Positions 10,323 through 19,964 of a stretch of 64,000 nucleotides of DNA are shown here, piece after piece. Under the pieces are notes generated by a model that did not search any database, was not told the DNA's origin, and was given only the letters and a program-made list of their open reading frames with translations. The stretch's first letter is position 1. The number at the start of each line of letters is the position of its first letter. Where the stretch lies: NCBI RefSeq assembly GCF_964019385.1, contig NC_088654.1, positions 21,679,631 through 21,743,630 on the forward strand, written 5' to 3'. A program made the position numbers and the translations under genes. This stretch comes from Sycon ciliatum (taxonomy: Eukaryota; Porifera; Calcarea; Leucosolenida; Sycettidae).

Positions 10323-11365
10323 CTAAGATTTAAAAATGCCAAGTGTTCTGCTTGCTGCCAGCTGGACCCTTTCTCTTCTTCTTTCTTCCACGGACTTGGT
10401 GAATTCGGTTTCAGCTGAGGGGGAGGTCGAGCTTCGCTTCCGTTTGCTGTTGGTGCCTGCTTTGCTGTTGCTCTTAGCGCAGTCAGCCAGTAGGGCCATT
10501 GCTCTGTCTTCGTCACTAGCAGGATCAGAGTGGGCCAGAGACGTGGTGGGGTCAGGCTGCTGTGGGGAGGGGGTGGGGGTTCCTCCATCCGACTCCTCAG
10601 CCCAGCTGCTGTCGGGGGACAGAGCTAGAGTGAAATCGGGCTCACCGTCAGTGCCTCCCACTGAGGCAGATTCGGGTTCCCTGGATGCATCCCTTTCGGC
10701 ATTCGATCCTTCCGTAGCAGATGAGTCCGAGTATGGTTTGTCCGTAGCGAGTGTGGCCCACACCTCTACCTCTCGGCAAACACAGACGACGTATCGGTGA
10801 AAAGACTACTCTGACCGCTGCTTGCCTGTCAGCAACGTCTTCCACGCTTTGTCTGGCGTCTTTCCGAGCAAGGCAAGCAACTCTCGCTTTGCTTCCTCGT
10901 AGTTATTGCATCCAATACAGATCCTCTCCGCTTTGCAACCCGCTAGCGCGATGCGCAATCGCAGCAACCATTCGCTTTCTTCGAACTCGTTTTTGGAACA
11001 CATGTCTTCGAACAGGTCGAGAAACCGCTCCAGTGGCTGCGTTCCATCATATGAGGGGATTTTCATCAATGGTTTACGCCCACCGCTGTGACTGGGAGCT
11101 TCCGCTGTACCTCCCATCACACTCTCACTGGCGGCTTCACCATCACCGTCATACGCCTTGGCGATGCGCTCGTTAATCTCCTTGAGAGCGTTTTGTCAAA
11201 CTCGGAGTGGAGCGCCTCCTCTCGCCGTCTGGCATTGCGCTCCTCACGCTCCTCGTACTGTCGGAGCCTCTGCTCCACATGTTCCACGAACAGCTTACCT
11301 GCCAATCCTAACCGAACTCCATTGGTGATGAAGCTGGCTTCCAAATTATGTAGTTGCTCTGCCAT
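10323..11365 (-). pseudogene. Gag-like / ORF1 protein of a retroelement, broken into three frames
   Basis: Reading from 11,365, the minus strand gives a start (MAEQLHNLEASF) with a charged coiled-coil-like segment rich in E and R (EQRLRQYEEREERNARRREE), then in another frame a capsid-like stretch (KIPSYDGTQPLERFLDLFED, WLLRLRIALAG, LLALLGKTPDKAW), then a Ser/Asp/Glu-rich tail ending KRKRSSTSPS and RTLGIFKS. The middle resembles the helical capsid segment of retroelement Gag proteins. It sits directly upstream of the non-LTR ORF2 in the same orientation, so it may be that element's ORF1; an unrelated LTR gag is the alternative. No zinc knuckle is visible. Confidence 0.5.
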
Positions 11366-11875
11366 GCTCGCTTCGATCCTGGCGTGGTCGCCAAATGTTG
11401 TGAACCCTTGTGATTCTCTAAAATATCAGGATCGCACGACCACATGGCACGAGGACAACTATTTTCTCTTCAACAGTATATTTCACTTGATCGAATATAA
11501 TAACTAACACTAATAACACCAGCTATTTATAGCATGCAAAACCAGCATACATGTAGATCAAGAAACATACACATTATATGACAGTGAAATGACAGTGTAT
11601 ACAGCAACCGCACACAGCGCATATAGCGTACGTCATGCAGCAAACATCAGCAGTACGGCGGAGTCGAGATACAACATTGCAACAAATACAATGTCATAAA
11701 TGAGAAGGCCTTTCCCACTTGAGAACTGGTGGTTCGTAACAGAGGCCTTCCATCGGATTGTCACGGAACGTGAACGTCCCAATGTTCTCTCTGTTCAAAG
11801 TGGCCCTCCCACCATGGACTCGCTCCACCGCTTCGATCCAATCGCTCCATCGGATGTCTACATGTGTCTGTTATA
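11366..11875. other. Gene-free stretch
   Basis: No coding similarity recognised. The sequence holds ordinary AT-rich DNA and a purine/pyrimidine-balanced part near 11,700-11,870. It may include the 5' UTR of the minus-strand element, but nothing shows that directly. Confidence 0.5.
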
Positions 11876-14155
11876 GATTGATGCTTCAAAAGCAACTGGC
11901 AGTGACGGAATTCCAGGATCCATTTTGAAGGAATGTGCTGATGTTCTGGCATATTCACTTGCAGTTTTATTCCCGTAGCTATGCAGAAGACGTTACTTCA
12001 GTAACGTCTGGCGCTAGCCAGGGTCCACACAGCTTTAATTTGGTGTTTGTTTGTGTGTTTGTTTGTTTGTGTCACGCCTGGCGCTATCCGTATCTGACGG
12101 CAAAAAAGCATAGGATGTTATAAATTTTTCAATTCTCCTATTTTTTTTTCAGGCATATCCTGGGATTCGAACCCGCACTGTCGCCCTACATGCATTCCCC
12201 ATACACTTCGCATTCATACCCATTCTTCCAAGTTGCTTCACGTTATTATCTTGCGTTTGAAAGCCCTATTTGAATATTGCGGGCAGCTGTATGTGGCCAG
12301 CTGTGTTTGATGGTACGGTACGGTACGGGAGACGGTGTCGTATTACCCTCGATCGTACCTGTCCCGTACCTATCCCCTACCGTACCGTGCCATCAAAGAC
12401 GGCTGGCCACAATGCATATTCAAATAGGGCTTTCAAATGCAAGATCACAATGTGAAACAACTTGGAAGAATTAGTATGTATGCGAAGTGTATCGGGGGAT
12501 GCATGCAGGGCGCGCCATAGTGCGGGTTCGAATCCCAGGTTATGTCTTAAAAAAAAAGGATTTTTTAAAGAATTTATAACATCCCTATGCTTTTTTTTGT
12601 CTAGGTCATCAAGGCAAAAAAGCATAGCGTAGGGCCCTGAGCTTCCAAGCTCTCTCGTTCTGTGCTTCGCTCCAGACTAGTGCAGTGGCCTCAGCGTTCA
12701 AACTGGCTTCAGTCGTGCCTGTGTACAAATCCGGCGACCCCTCCCTCCCCAATAATTATCAACCTGTTTCTTTACTCTCCATTATCTCTAAACTACTTGA
12801 GAAGATCGTCCAATGCCAACTTTTCCGCCACCTTTGAAGCAACCAGTACCTCCCTAATACCCAATTTGCCTACCATCAGCACCACTCCACTGAGGATGCC
12901 CTCTGCCTTTTCACTCACAGTCTCTTCGCTGCCAAGGACAGGTGAAATGTGACCAGACTATGCACATTGGACATGTCCAAAGCATTCGACAAAGACAGCT
13001 CATTGTCGATCTGTTTGACGTCGGTGTGTGCGGATCGGCCCTCACCTGGTTTGCCAGCTACCTAACTGCGCGAGAGCAGATGGTCTGCATTGGGCCAACC
13101 ACGAGTCAGGCCACTCCCTGCACGTGTGGTGTCCCACAAGGATCTGTGCTAGGTCCTGTTTTATTTTCCATTTACACCCGCGACGACCCCTCCGCAGTGC
13201 ACCCTGTACCCAGCATCCAGTTTGCGGATGACATAGCATTGTATTCCTTGCAGAGTTCTGTTGGGGCTGTCTCAGCTACGCTTACGACAGCAGTCACCAA
13301 CCTAGCTGTTTGGCTACAGGCCTTGTAATAATTATTGTCCTCAATCCTACCAAAAGCCGAGCTGTGACCTTTCTACCTCACCGACAGGTGGACAACCCTA
13401 TCGTAACTGTCCACCTGGAGTAGCCGTTCCAACAGCATCGACTACCACATACCTCAGTGTTGTACTTGATAGAAAGCTTTCATGGGACGCTCAAGTCCAC
13501 CGAATTGTCAGCAAGACTACCCGTAAGATTGGTGCGCTGTGGTGAGCCCGTCGCTCCCTATCCCGATCTGCACGGCGTCTCTTCGTCCAGGCTGTTGTCA
13601 TCCCTGGCATAGTCTATGGCAGTACCGCCTTCTTCCCCGCGCTCCTTGGTCGCCAGCTTGATCGCCTGGGTCTGCTACAGAACAGGGCTATCCGAACTAT
13701 CGACGGCCACCCACCCTACGCAACCGTGCATCCCCTGCTGGTGCAGCATGGCTTGTACTGGATAGGCGAACTCAGCAACCGCAAGCTAGTAGTGTTTGTC
13801 TGGAGGTGCCCTCAAGGGAAACCTAGTGCCACGTTATCTGCACTGTTCGTCAGATCTGCTGGCAGGAGAACCCATCATGAGAGGTCCAGTGGTCTGCTCA
13901 GTCAGTCATCCTCCACTCGCTCTGGCGTTTTTAGGCCGTCCGTCGCAGATCTGCACTCTGGAACCTGCTGCCGGATGATGTTCGGACCATTGCAAGACAG
14001 AACACGTTTAGCATAAGTTGTCTGCCATATTGTTGCTAAGAATAGCCCGCCCCCTAGCTCTCCTCGACCAGCCCATCACCCCTGATATTCGCTTGACTCC
14101 TAGTTCTCGTTCATTGTGCGAATTAAAATAAACCAACCAACCAACCAACTTACCC
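11876..14155 (+). pseudogene. 5'-truncated APE-type non-LTR RT, plus strand, with (AACC)n 3' tail
   Basis: Coding fragments in order: DASKATGSDGIPGSILKECA (11,880 on), interruption by a foldback repeat, then FKLASVVPVYKSGDPSLPNN, VSLLSIISKLLEKIV, PNTQFAYHQHHSTEDAL, LDMSKAFDK, GVCGSALTWFASYL, GVPQGSVLGPVLF and the catalytic FADD (about 13,222), then degraded thumb sequence to about 14,010. The 3' end is a run of AACC units at about 14,127-14,149, the microsatellite tail typical of several non-LTR clades. Many frameshifts. It belongs to the same family as the minus-strand element at 42.9-46.3 kb (both have GVPQGSVLGP and FSIYTRD). EN is absent. Confidence 0.85.
11973..12657. mobile_element. Foldback element with tRNA-like B boxes, copy 1
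   Basis: Two long inverted arms (about 12,085-12,320 and 12,385-12,620) share GCATAGGGATGTTATAA, TGGGATTCGAACCCGCAC, a TGCATGCAT...CACTTCGCATAC region, AAAGCCCTATTTGAATAT and TGGTACGGTACGG in mirror order. Each arm contains GGTTCGAATCC, a match to the tRNA/pol III B box. The left flank is a 70-bp leader holding a perfect hairpin (AGACGTTACT, TC, AGTAACGTCT). The RT reading frame of the host element rejoins across one TTC (LAVLF-CASLQ), suggesting a 3-bp TTC duplication. A second copy is at 19,241-19,873. It may be two SINE-like units joined head to head; class unknown. Confidence 0.7.
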
Positions 14156-14413
14156 ATGATGAGAAGGGAACGAAAACGTCTGGTTACTAAAGTTGCTTAC
14201 TTGACTGTGTGGATTGCGTTGGTGCTGCCACCTTTTCTTTCGGAATTGGATACGCCTCCAATTTTTTTCCTTACTAGTACATAGCTAGTGTTTTTGCTAT
14301 ATTTTTTGCACTCACCTCCGCTTTTCGGCTGACACTTCACAGTATGGCATGCGAAAAAGGATACACCACAGTTTCATCCACCAGCGTCCGCATCAGATGA
14401 GTGCATAATAATA

Positions 14414-15645
14414 TGAGGCATGGGCAGCAAAAACCAGGGTTAGGTGATATTTGGCGAAAATGAGTTTTTGATGGCTTTGAACTGTCCACTAAATGAGTGA
14501 TCTATGGGCCAAATTTTGGAGCTCTGGGCACCTTACAAGATGGTAAAAAGAACGCCCGAAATGAAATGATGGGTGACGGTCAACAAAAATGGTCAGCAAA
14601 AAGGCAAAATGGAACGCAGTTACAGCTAGCTCTAATGGAGTGACTGAGAACAATTTAGTATATTTATAGGTCTTCAGGGAAGCACAGCGTACTCTAGTTG
14701 ATATTATAGTAACATTGTTGCCTGCACTTGCTGCAATGTTACTTGAAAACTCAATCCCTGTCATGTGCAAGTCTGGTGTTGTATGCAGACTTGTCAGACA
14801 GAAAGAAGCCAAGCAACTGACTTTTTACATGGCTGGGAAGAATCTGCAACTTAGTACAAGACTAGATATGCATGCTGGGCCAAGCCAGATACATCCAGCA
14901 AGCATGTCTTGCTCTCCTACGCACAGCAGCTCGTAGGTACATATAATACTGTGACAAATTTCATGCGCACCGCAAGCGTGCATGTATACTTGCAACAATT
15001 TTACTCACAAAATATCTTGAATCAAGTAAGGTTTAGTTCATTCAGGGCTGTCTCCGTATCTCACCAACTTATCCAGCTGTGAATAGTCGCCACGGAGTAC
15101 TGAACCTCGTTCGTCACTCTCAGCGCTGCTGTCCGCGTCGCCACTTCGTGTCACGGAGCTCTCAAACTCGTCGTCTGTGCTGCCTCCGCTGATGGCTTGT
15201 CATCTGAGCGAAAGCTCTTCACTTTCACCTGATTATTCTTGCGGGGGACTATCACAGGCAGCGGAGTATCTCTGGAGATCCAGCTGCCAAATATTCTAGT
15301 CGCTCGTGCTCTATCAAGAATTCATGACGGGATCGTTCCGCCAAGAAATTATTTGTTCCGCTCTCTTTTCAGCGTATGATTTGCAGACGCTACCCAGAGC
15401 GCAAACGCCTCCATGGTGGCTGAAAACGCCTACCTGGACGTCCCAAGTGCTCGGCGGATAAACTACAACTGCAATGACAACAAATTATAGCGAAGCCACC
15501 AAGAGGAAAGCACTTTCAAAGCGATATCGCAAGAAGTCTTTCCGCTTTGATCGCGGTGACTAAAAAACGACATCGGTTCGGTTTTTCGCAAATATTGGCA
15601 TTTTGAAAAATCGCCAGGACCCCGGTTCTTGCCGCCGATGCCTCA
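14414..15645. mobile_element. Putative 1.23-kb TIR DNA transposon with TA flanks
   Basis: The left end TGAGGCATGGGCAGCAAAAA and the reverse complement of the right end (TGAGGCATCGGCGGCAAGAA) match at 17 of 20 positions, with further similarity inward (ACC.GGGT). Each end is flanked by TA (14,412-14,413; 15,646-15,647), in a TAATAA-rich target. Interior ORFs on both strands are short and resemble nothing I recognise, so it is likely non-autonomous. Tc1/mariner-like by TSD only. Confidence 0.55.
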
Positions 15646-15761
15646 TATAATAATTATAATTCCTCCTGAATATTCTCCTCTGCCAAATTGCTGGAACACC
15701 CGAAGGATTTACATTGTAGTCCTGAAATTGTCAAGCAAATATTGATGTGGCTTGATAGCTG

Positions 15762-15875
15762 CTATGGTGCACTGCTCAGCCTGTGCCAAGCACAATCCTT
15801 TGGAAATTGGTGCAGGTTTATCCCATGGTGGTTGCCAGTAAGATTATAGCAACCAACAACACAGCAAGAAGCCAT
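15762..15875 (-). pseudogene. THAP-type zinc finger fragment
   Basis: The minus strand from an ATG at 15,875 reads MASCCVVGCYN, then GINLHQFPKDCAWH, then a stop at 15,762. The pattern C...GC......G...H.FP.D at a protein N-terminus is the first half of a THAP domain, a C2CH zinc-dependent DNA-binding module found in host factors and in P-type transposases. The second zinc-ligand pair and the AVPTIF block are absent. It could be a truncated transposase exon or a decayed host exon. Confidence 0.45.
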
Positions 15876-16199
15876 GATGACAGCGAATACCCTCTTCTTC
15901 CATGGACAAACAGAAAGAAGATGCGAAATACCAGTGTCTCTGGATCTGGGCAAAGGATCACCGAGTCTCAATGACGTCACGGATTTTTGACGTCATGGCA
16001 CGAACCCGAAAACGGCAATTTCAAACTGGTATACCTCAAGAACGCTTGGCTGGATCGAAGTGGGACCTTCACCATTCGACTCAGCGCCCGAAACTCTACG
16101 ACCATGAAGTTTTGATTTTTGGGGAAGTTCCCCTTTAATTAAACGATTCTGCAGCTGCTGTGGTAGCGACGTAAAGAATGCGTTGGAGGTGTACGTTAG

Positions 16200-16490
16200 T
16201 TGTACATGTATCAAGGGAATGCATGCAGCACAGAGCGATAGTGCAGGTTCGAACCCAGGTTATGCATTGAAGAAAGAAGATGGAAAAAATGAAATTTCAT
16301 AGCTTAGTACGAGAGAGTTGGAAGTCTCAGGGCCCTCATTATGCTTTTTGCAATACAATGAGTCGATAATAGTATTGCTAAAGTTTTCTATTAGTTCGAA
16401 TAACATGCATGATGACCCAGGCAAAAAAAGCGTAGCGAGAGCTTTCAAGCTCTCTCCTTCATCACTCTCAAAATTCGCATAGATCTATTC
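16200..16490. repeat. Diverged half-copy of the foldback/SINE-like repeat
   Basis: GGGAATGCATGCAGCACAGA, a B-box-like GGTTCGAACCC, AGGTTATGC, then GGGCCCTCATTATGC and GGCAAAAAAAGCGTAGCGAG followed by CAAGCTCTCTCCTTCATCAC match the right arm and tail of the elements at 11,973 and 19,241, but the opposite arm is missing. This shows the arm can exist alone. Confidence 0.6.
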
Positions 16491-16619
16491 ATTCAATTCT
16501 CTATCCTCTACTAAACTTACATACGATCTAAGTGCATATTTTGACTGAAAATTCCGGGGGGTAAAGAGATGATGTTATTATAGTGTATGTCCCTGCAAGT
16601 AAAGAAGACACACGAAGTA
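16490..16619. repeat. Partial copy of the 3.65/19.97-kb repeat
   Basis: CTACTAAACTTACAT..., TTTTGACTGAAAATTCCGGG and GGTAAAGAGATGAT align with 4,417-4,485 and with the sequence flanking the TIR insertion at 20.7-21.8 kb. It serves as a third, empty version of that insertion site. Confidence 0.75.
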
Positions 16620-16877
16620 CAGAAGCCATATAATGTTTTCGACTAGGCCTTTCATTCCATTACTCTTCAGGTCGAATAGAATGGTGATTAACACGGAAGT
16701 AAGCAAGTCCTTATGACCGTCACTTTTGGCGGGCAGAGCATTGACAAAAATAGCACTTGAAAAATAGCGCTAGTGGCGCCAACAGCATATTTGGCGGTCA
16801 GAGCATAGACAAAATAGCACTTTAAAGGATAGCTCTAGTGGCGCCAAGGCCTAGTCGAAAAAATTATATGGCTTCTG
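16620..16877. mobile_element. 258-bp MITE
   Basis: The left end CAGAAGCCATATAATGTTTT and the reverse complement of the right end (CAGAAGCCATATAATTTTTT) match at 19 of 20 bases and continue through CGACTAGGCCTT. TA precedes the left end; the right flank reads TG, probably a mutated TA. Inside are two copies of a TTGGCGG...CAGAGCAT...TAGTGGCGCCA unit about 60 bp long. No coding capacity. Confidence 0.75.
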
Positions 16878-17143
16878 TGCTGATTTGCTTTCCTCCAACC
16901 AAAAATCTATTCAAGTAAAGAAGACGAAATACAATGCAATCCCCTTTAAAATAAGCACTTTTTTACAAGATAACCACAAACCATGACGGTGCAAATGCCG
17001 GCAAACACGCACAGAGATGCACATAGTGATGACAGCTGAAGCAGTGGAGGCGGGGCAAGAGCAGCTAAACCGACCAGGGCAGGGGTCTCGGTTTCAGCAC
17101 TGCTCATGCGCGCCGAACAGAAAAATACGAAAATAGAAAAAAA

Positions 17144-17690
17144 TGAGCGGGAGCATCAAGTGCTCTCTGCCGTTCGATGCTATTGTCATGGAGGGTCAAC
17201 CGATCTCTGACCAAGAAGTCCAACAGCTCCTGTCGGATTCAACAGCCTAGGATACAGGGGATCTCCTAACCATCATCAGTGTCGAACTAGAAAGTTGCCA
17301 GTAAATAGCCCGTGTCTAGTAGTTGGAAATGTTAACTGCCGGAGCATTTTGCGCAAACAAGCCGACATCACAGCCCTCCTAGAAGAGAACGATGTGGACA
17401 TATTGTGCATAACAGAAAGCTGGTTAAATGATACAATGCCTGATGCCTGTCTGGTCTTTCCCGGCTACAAGATATACCGCAGCGACAGATGCTCTTGTAA
17501 CGTGCCCTAGTCCCAGCTGGGTGGAGGTGGAGTCGCGGTACTGGTTAGAGATAGTATCCAATGTGAGCGCATTCCCTCCCTGGAGGAACATGATTGTGAA
17601 ATGCTCGTCCTGAAAATTCATGCCCATTCCCTTCCAGAAAACCTGTATAAGCTATGCTCTCTTGAATCCCTTTCCTATCGTCGTTTGTAC
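17144..17690 (+). pseudogene. Internally deleted non-LTR retrotransposon: endonuclease start joined to a C-terminal tail
   Basis: Open pieces read KLPVNSPCLVVGNVNCRSIL, ITALLEENDVDILCITESWL, a frameshift with stop after SCNVP, then LGGGGVAVLVRDS and CEMLVLKIHAH. These are the first motifs of an apurinic endonuclease (N.RS, TESWL, GGGVA). Within 30 codons the sequence passes to SLSYRRLYISVVVLFKIIL, which resembles the extreme C-terminus of such ORF2 proteins, so most of EN and all of RT are deleted. A short upstream ORF (ATG at 17,144) may be leader or ORF1 remnant. Confidence 0.65.
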
Positions 17691-17834
17691 ATTTCCGTTG
17701 TTGTTCTGTTCAAAATTATTCTAAAGTAACACCCGGATTACTTAGCCGAGCCCCACATAACTATATCATGCAGTGCTCGAAGCCCCAATAAACTTGTTTT
17801 TTTATTACCCATGGCCGCATAATCTCTAATCTCT

Positions 17835-18116
17835 TTTTTCACAAAATTGGAAAGTTCTGGAATTGCCTTCCGCCTCACCTTACCTCAACAGACTCTCTCT
17901 CTCTCTCTCTAAGTAGCTTTTTCGTAAGCGAACTTTACAGCATCTATACTCTTGCAAAGAGTTGACCTTGACGCTATAATTTTTCATCTGCTTTTCTCTT
18001 CTTTTTTATCAATTTTCCCATCCCACTTATTTCACCACTCAAGCGAAAACAGGAAACCCCCTCGGCAGGCGAACAGCCTTTGGGGAATACTTAAATACAA
18101 TACAATACAAAAACAA
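17835..18116 (+). mobile_element. 3' end of a non-LTR element with (TACAA)n tail
   Basis: The start reads a C-terminal RT motif in a broken frame (FWNCLPPHLT), followed by about 230 bp of pyrimidine-rich UTR and a terminal ATACAATACAATACAA repeat. Tails of short tandem units are usual for CR1/L2-like elements. It is adjacent to, and perhaps part of, the deleted element just upstream. Confidence 0.6.
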
Positions 18117-18121
18117 ACACG

Positions 18122-18190
18122 GAATTAAAGCTGTGTGGACCCTGGCTAGCGCCAGACGTTACTGAAGTAACGTCTTTTGCATAGCTACGG
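18122..18190 (-). repeat. 70-bp leader of the foldback element, isolated, inverted
   Basis: Reverse complement of 11,973-12,041: CCGTAGCTATGCA, the AGACGTTACT/AGTAACGTCT hairpin and TAGCCAGGGTCCACACAG are all present. The rest of the foldback is absent, so the leader has moved or survived independently. Confidence 0.75.
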
Positions 18191-18199
18191 GAATAATTT

Positions 18200-19230
18200 A
18201 TGTTGTATTGAGGGTTGCCCAGGTAAGTAAGGTTAAGTGCCTATCTCACCTTTAGCTGCAAGTCCTGTTACAAGATAAGTATCGCTACTTTTTTGATGGC
18301 CCAGAGATTATCTACTAACGGGGAAGGACCTGTAACCGGCTTGAAATTTCCAAGGTGCAGTCATGCGCAGGGCCACCCGACGTGCATTTGGGGCCCCAGG
18401 AAAACCAGAAGCGCGTTGCTAGACAACAGAAAAGCACTCCACAAGTATCACGCTACTCATGCAATGCAGCCTGCACGTTGGCGTGGGGTATCATGTTACC
18501 CTTGTGCTGCGAGGTACTGCATTGCCCCTCGCTGGAATCAGACCCGCGGGACAGATACCTTGTGCTGGCCTCCTGATGGCCAAACACAACCAACTTGTGC
18601 TCTGTTACTGCAGTTGTACTGGCAACATTGCGTGGCCCAGGTGAGCTGACTTTCAATTCGCCTGGGGAACCACTTAGGGTGCATGATCACCATTCGCAGT
18701 ACTTATCGTCCATGCAGCAGTCGGGCTACTCATATGTGTGAGTCACTTCGACTTCGGTCTATATGGGAAACACAGGCCTCGTTAAAGAACTCGTCTTGGT
18801 CAATATCCTTCAGACTGTGCCTGTGTGAGAGTATCAAAGGTGAGAACAATGAGAAGGTGACAACTTGGCAGTTGTAGTGTAAACTGTTACAGTACCGACG
18901 TGAGTGAGTTGTCATTTTTCGTGCTTTCCCGCGGAATATTTCTCGAATTCACAGAGTGAGGTTTTCCAGGTAGTTCCTACTGTAACAGCATTCATTGAAT
19001 CTCAGAATAAGACAACTAAACTAATCTAAGTAGTGAACTATAATTATCGGATCAACGCAACGCAGCTTCCAATCAGCAAGATCGGCGGAATAAGGTAAAA
19101 GCTTAGCACATAGATAAGAAGAGCGCATGTTGACGAATATGCTGCTAACTGTTAGTGTAGAAGTATGGTGTTAGATGTGGCGCATACACTGATACAGGTA
19201 GTGATGTAACAGAGCGTGGGACTTGAAGTA
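18200..19230. other. Gene-free kilobase
   Basis: I recognise no coding domain, long repeat or TIR here. Open frames are short and of unremarkable composition. This could be host intergenic DNA, one of the few such stretches in the window. Confidence 0.5.
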
Positions 19231-19240
19231 CTTTTTATTC

Positions 19241-19873
19241 CCGTAGCTATGCAGAAGACGTAACGTCTTGCGCTAGCCAGGGTCCACACAGCTTTAATTT
19301 GGTGTTTGTGTGTTTTTTGTTTGTTTGTGTCACGCCTGGCGCTATCCGTATCTGACGGCAAAAAAGCATAGGGATGTTATACATTTTTCAATTCTCCAAT
19401 TTTTTTTCAGGCATATCCTGGGATTCGAACCCACACTATCGCCCTACATGCATTCCCCCATACACTTCGCATTCATACCCATTCTTCCAAGTTGCTTCAC
19501 GTTATTATCTTGCGTTTGAAAGCCCTATTTGAATATTGCGGGCAGCTAGACGGTGTCGTATTACCCTCGATCGTACCTGTCCCGTACCTATCCCCTACCG
19601 TACCGTGCCATCAAAGACGGCTGGCCACAATGCATATTCAAATAGGGCTTTCAAATGCAAGATCACAATGTGAAACAACTTGGAAGAATTAGTATGTATG
19701 CGAAGTGTATCGGGGGATGCATGCAGGGCGCGCGATAGTGCGGGTTCGAATCCCAGGTTATGTTTAAAAAAAGGATTTTTTTAAAGAATTTATAACATCC
19801 CTATGCTTTTTTTTGTTTAGGTCATCAAGGCAAAAAAGCATAGCGTAGGGCCCTGAGCTTCCAAGCTCTCTCG
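19241..19873. mobile_element. Foldback element with tRNA-like B boxes, copy 2
   Basis: Very similar to 11,973-12,657 along its length, with the same leader, arms, GGTTCGAATCC boxes and tail (AGCTTCCAAGCTCTCTCG), flanked again by TTC on both sides. It differs in the loop (part of the GGTACGGTACGG arm is lost) and in the leader, where AGACGTTACT-TC-AGTAACGTCT has collapsed to AGACGTAACGTCT, a 9-bp loss from the hairpin centre. Confidence 0.75.
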
Positions 19874-19964
19874 TTCATCACTCTAACAATTTGCATGGAT
19901 GCATAATTATCATTATACGCTTGCTCGCGTTGACATCACCAAGCAAGCTTGGCTAGTCTTCGCA

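Noticed and set aside
10336..10800. 154-residue plus-strand ORF
   Set aside because: Antisense shadow of the Ser/Asp-rich gag-like frame on the minus strand.
12500..12545. tRNA gene (GGTTCGAATCC)
   Set aside because: Only a B-box/T-arm match; no acceptor stem, anticodon arm or clear A box.
14489..14812. 107-residue minus-strand ORF
   Set aside because: No family resemblance, within a TIR element, composition ordinary; likely chance.
18293..18656. Overlapping ORFs on both strands
   Set aside because: No domain, no codon or repeat signal; chance frames in gene-free DNA.
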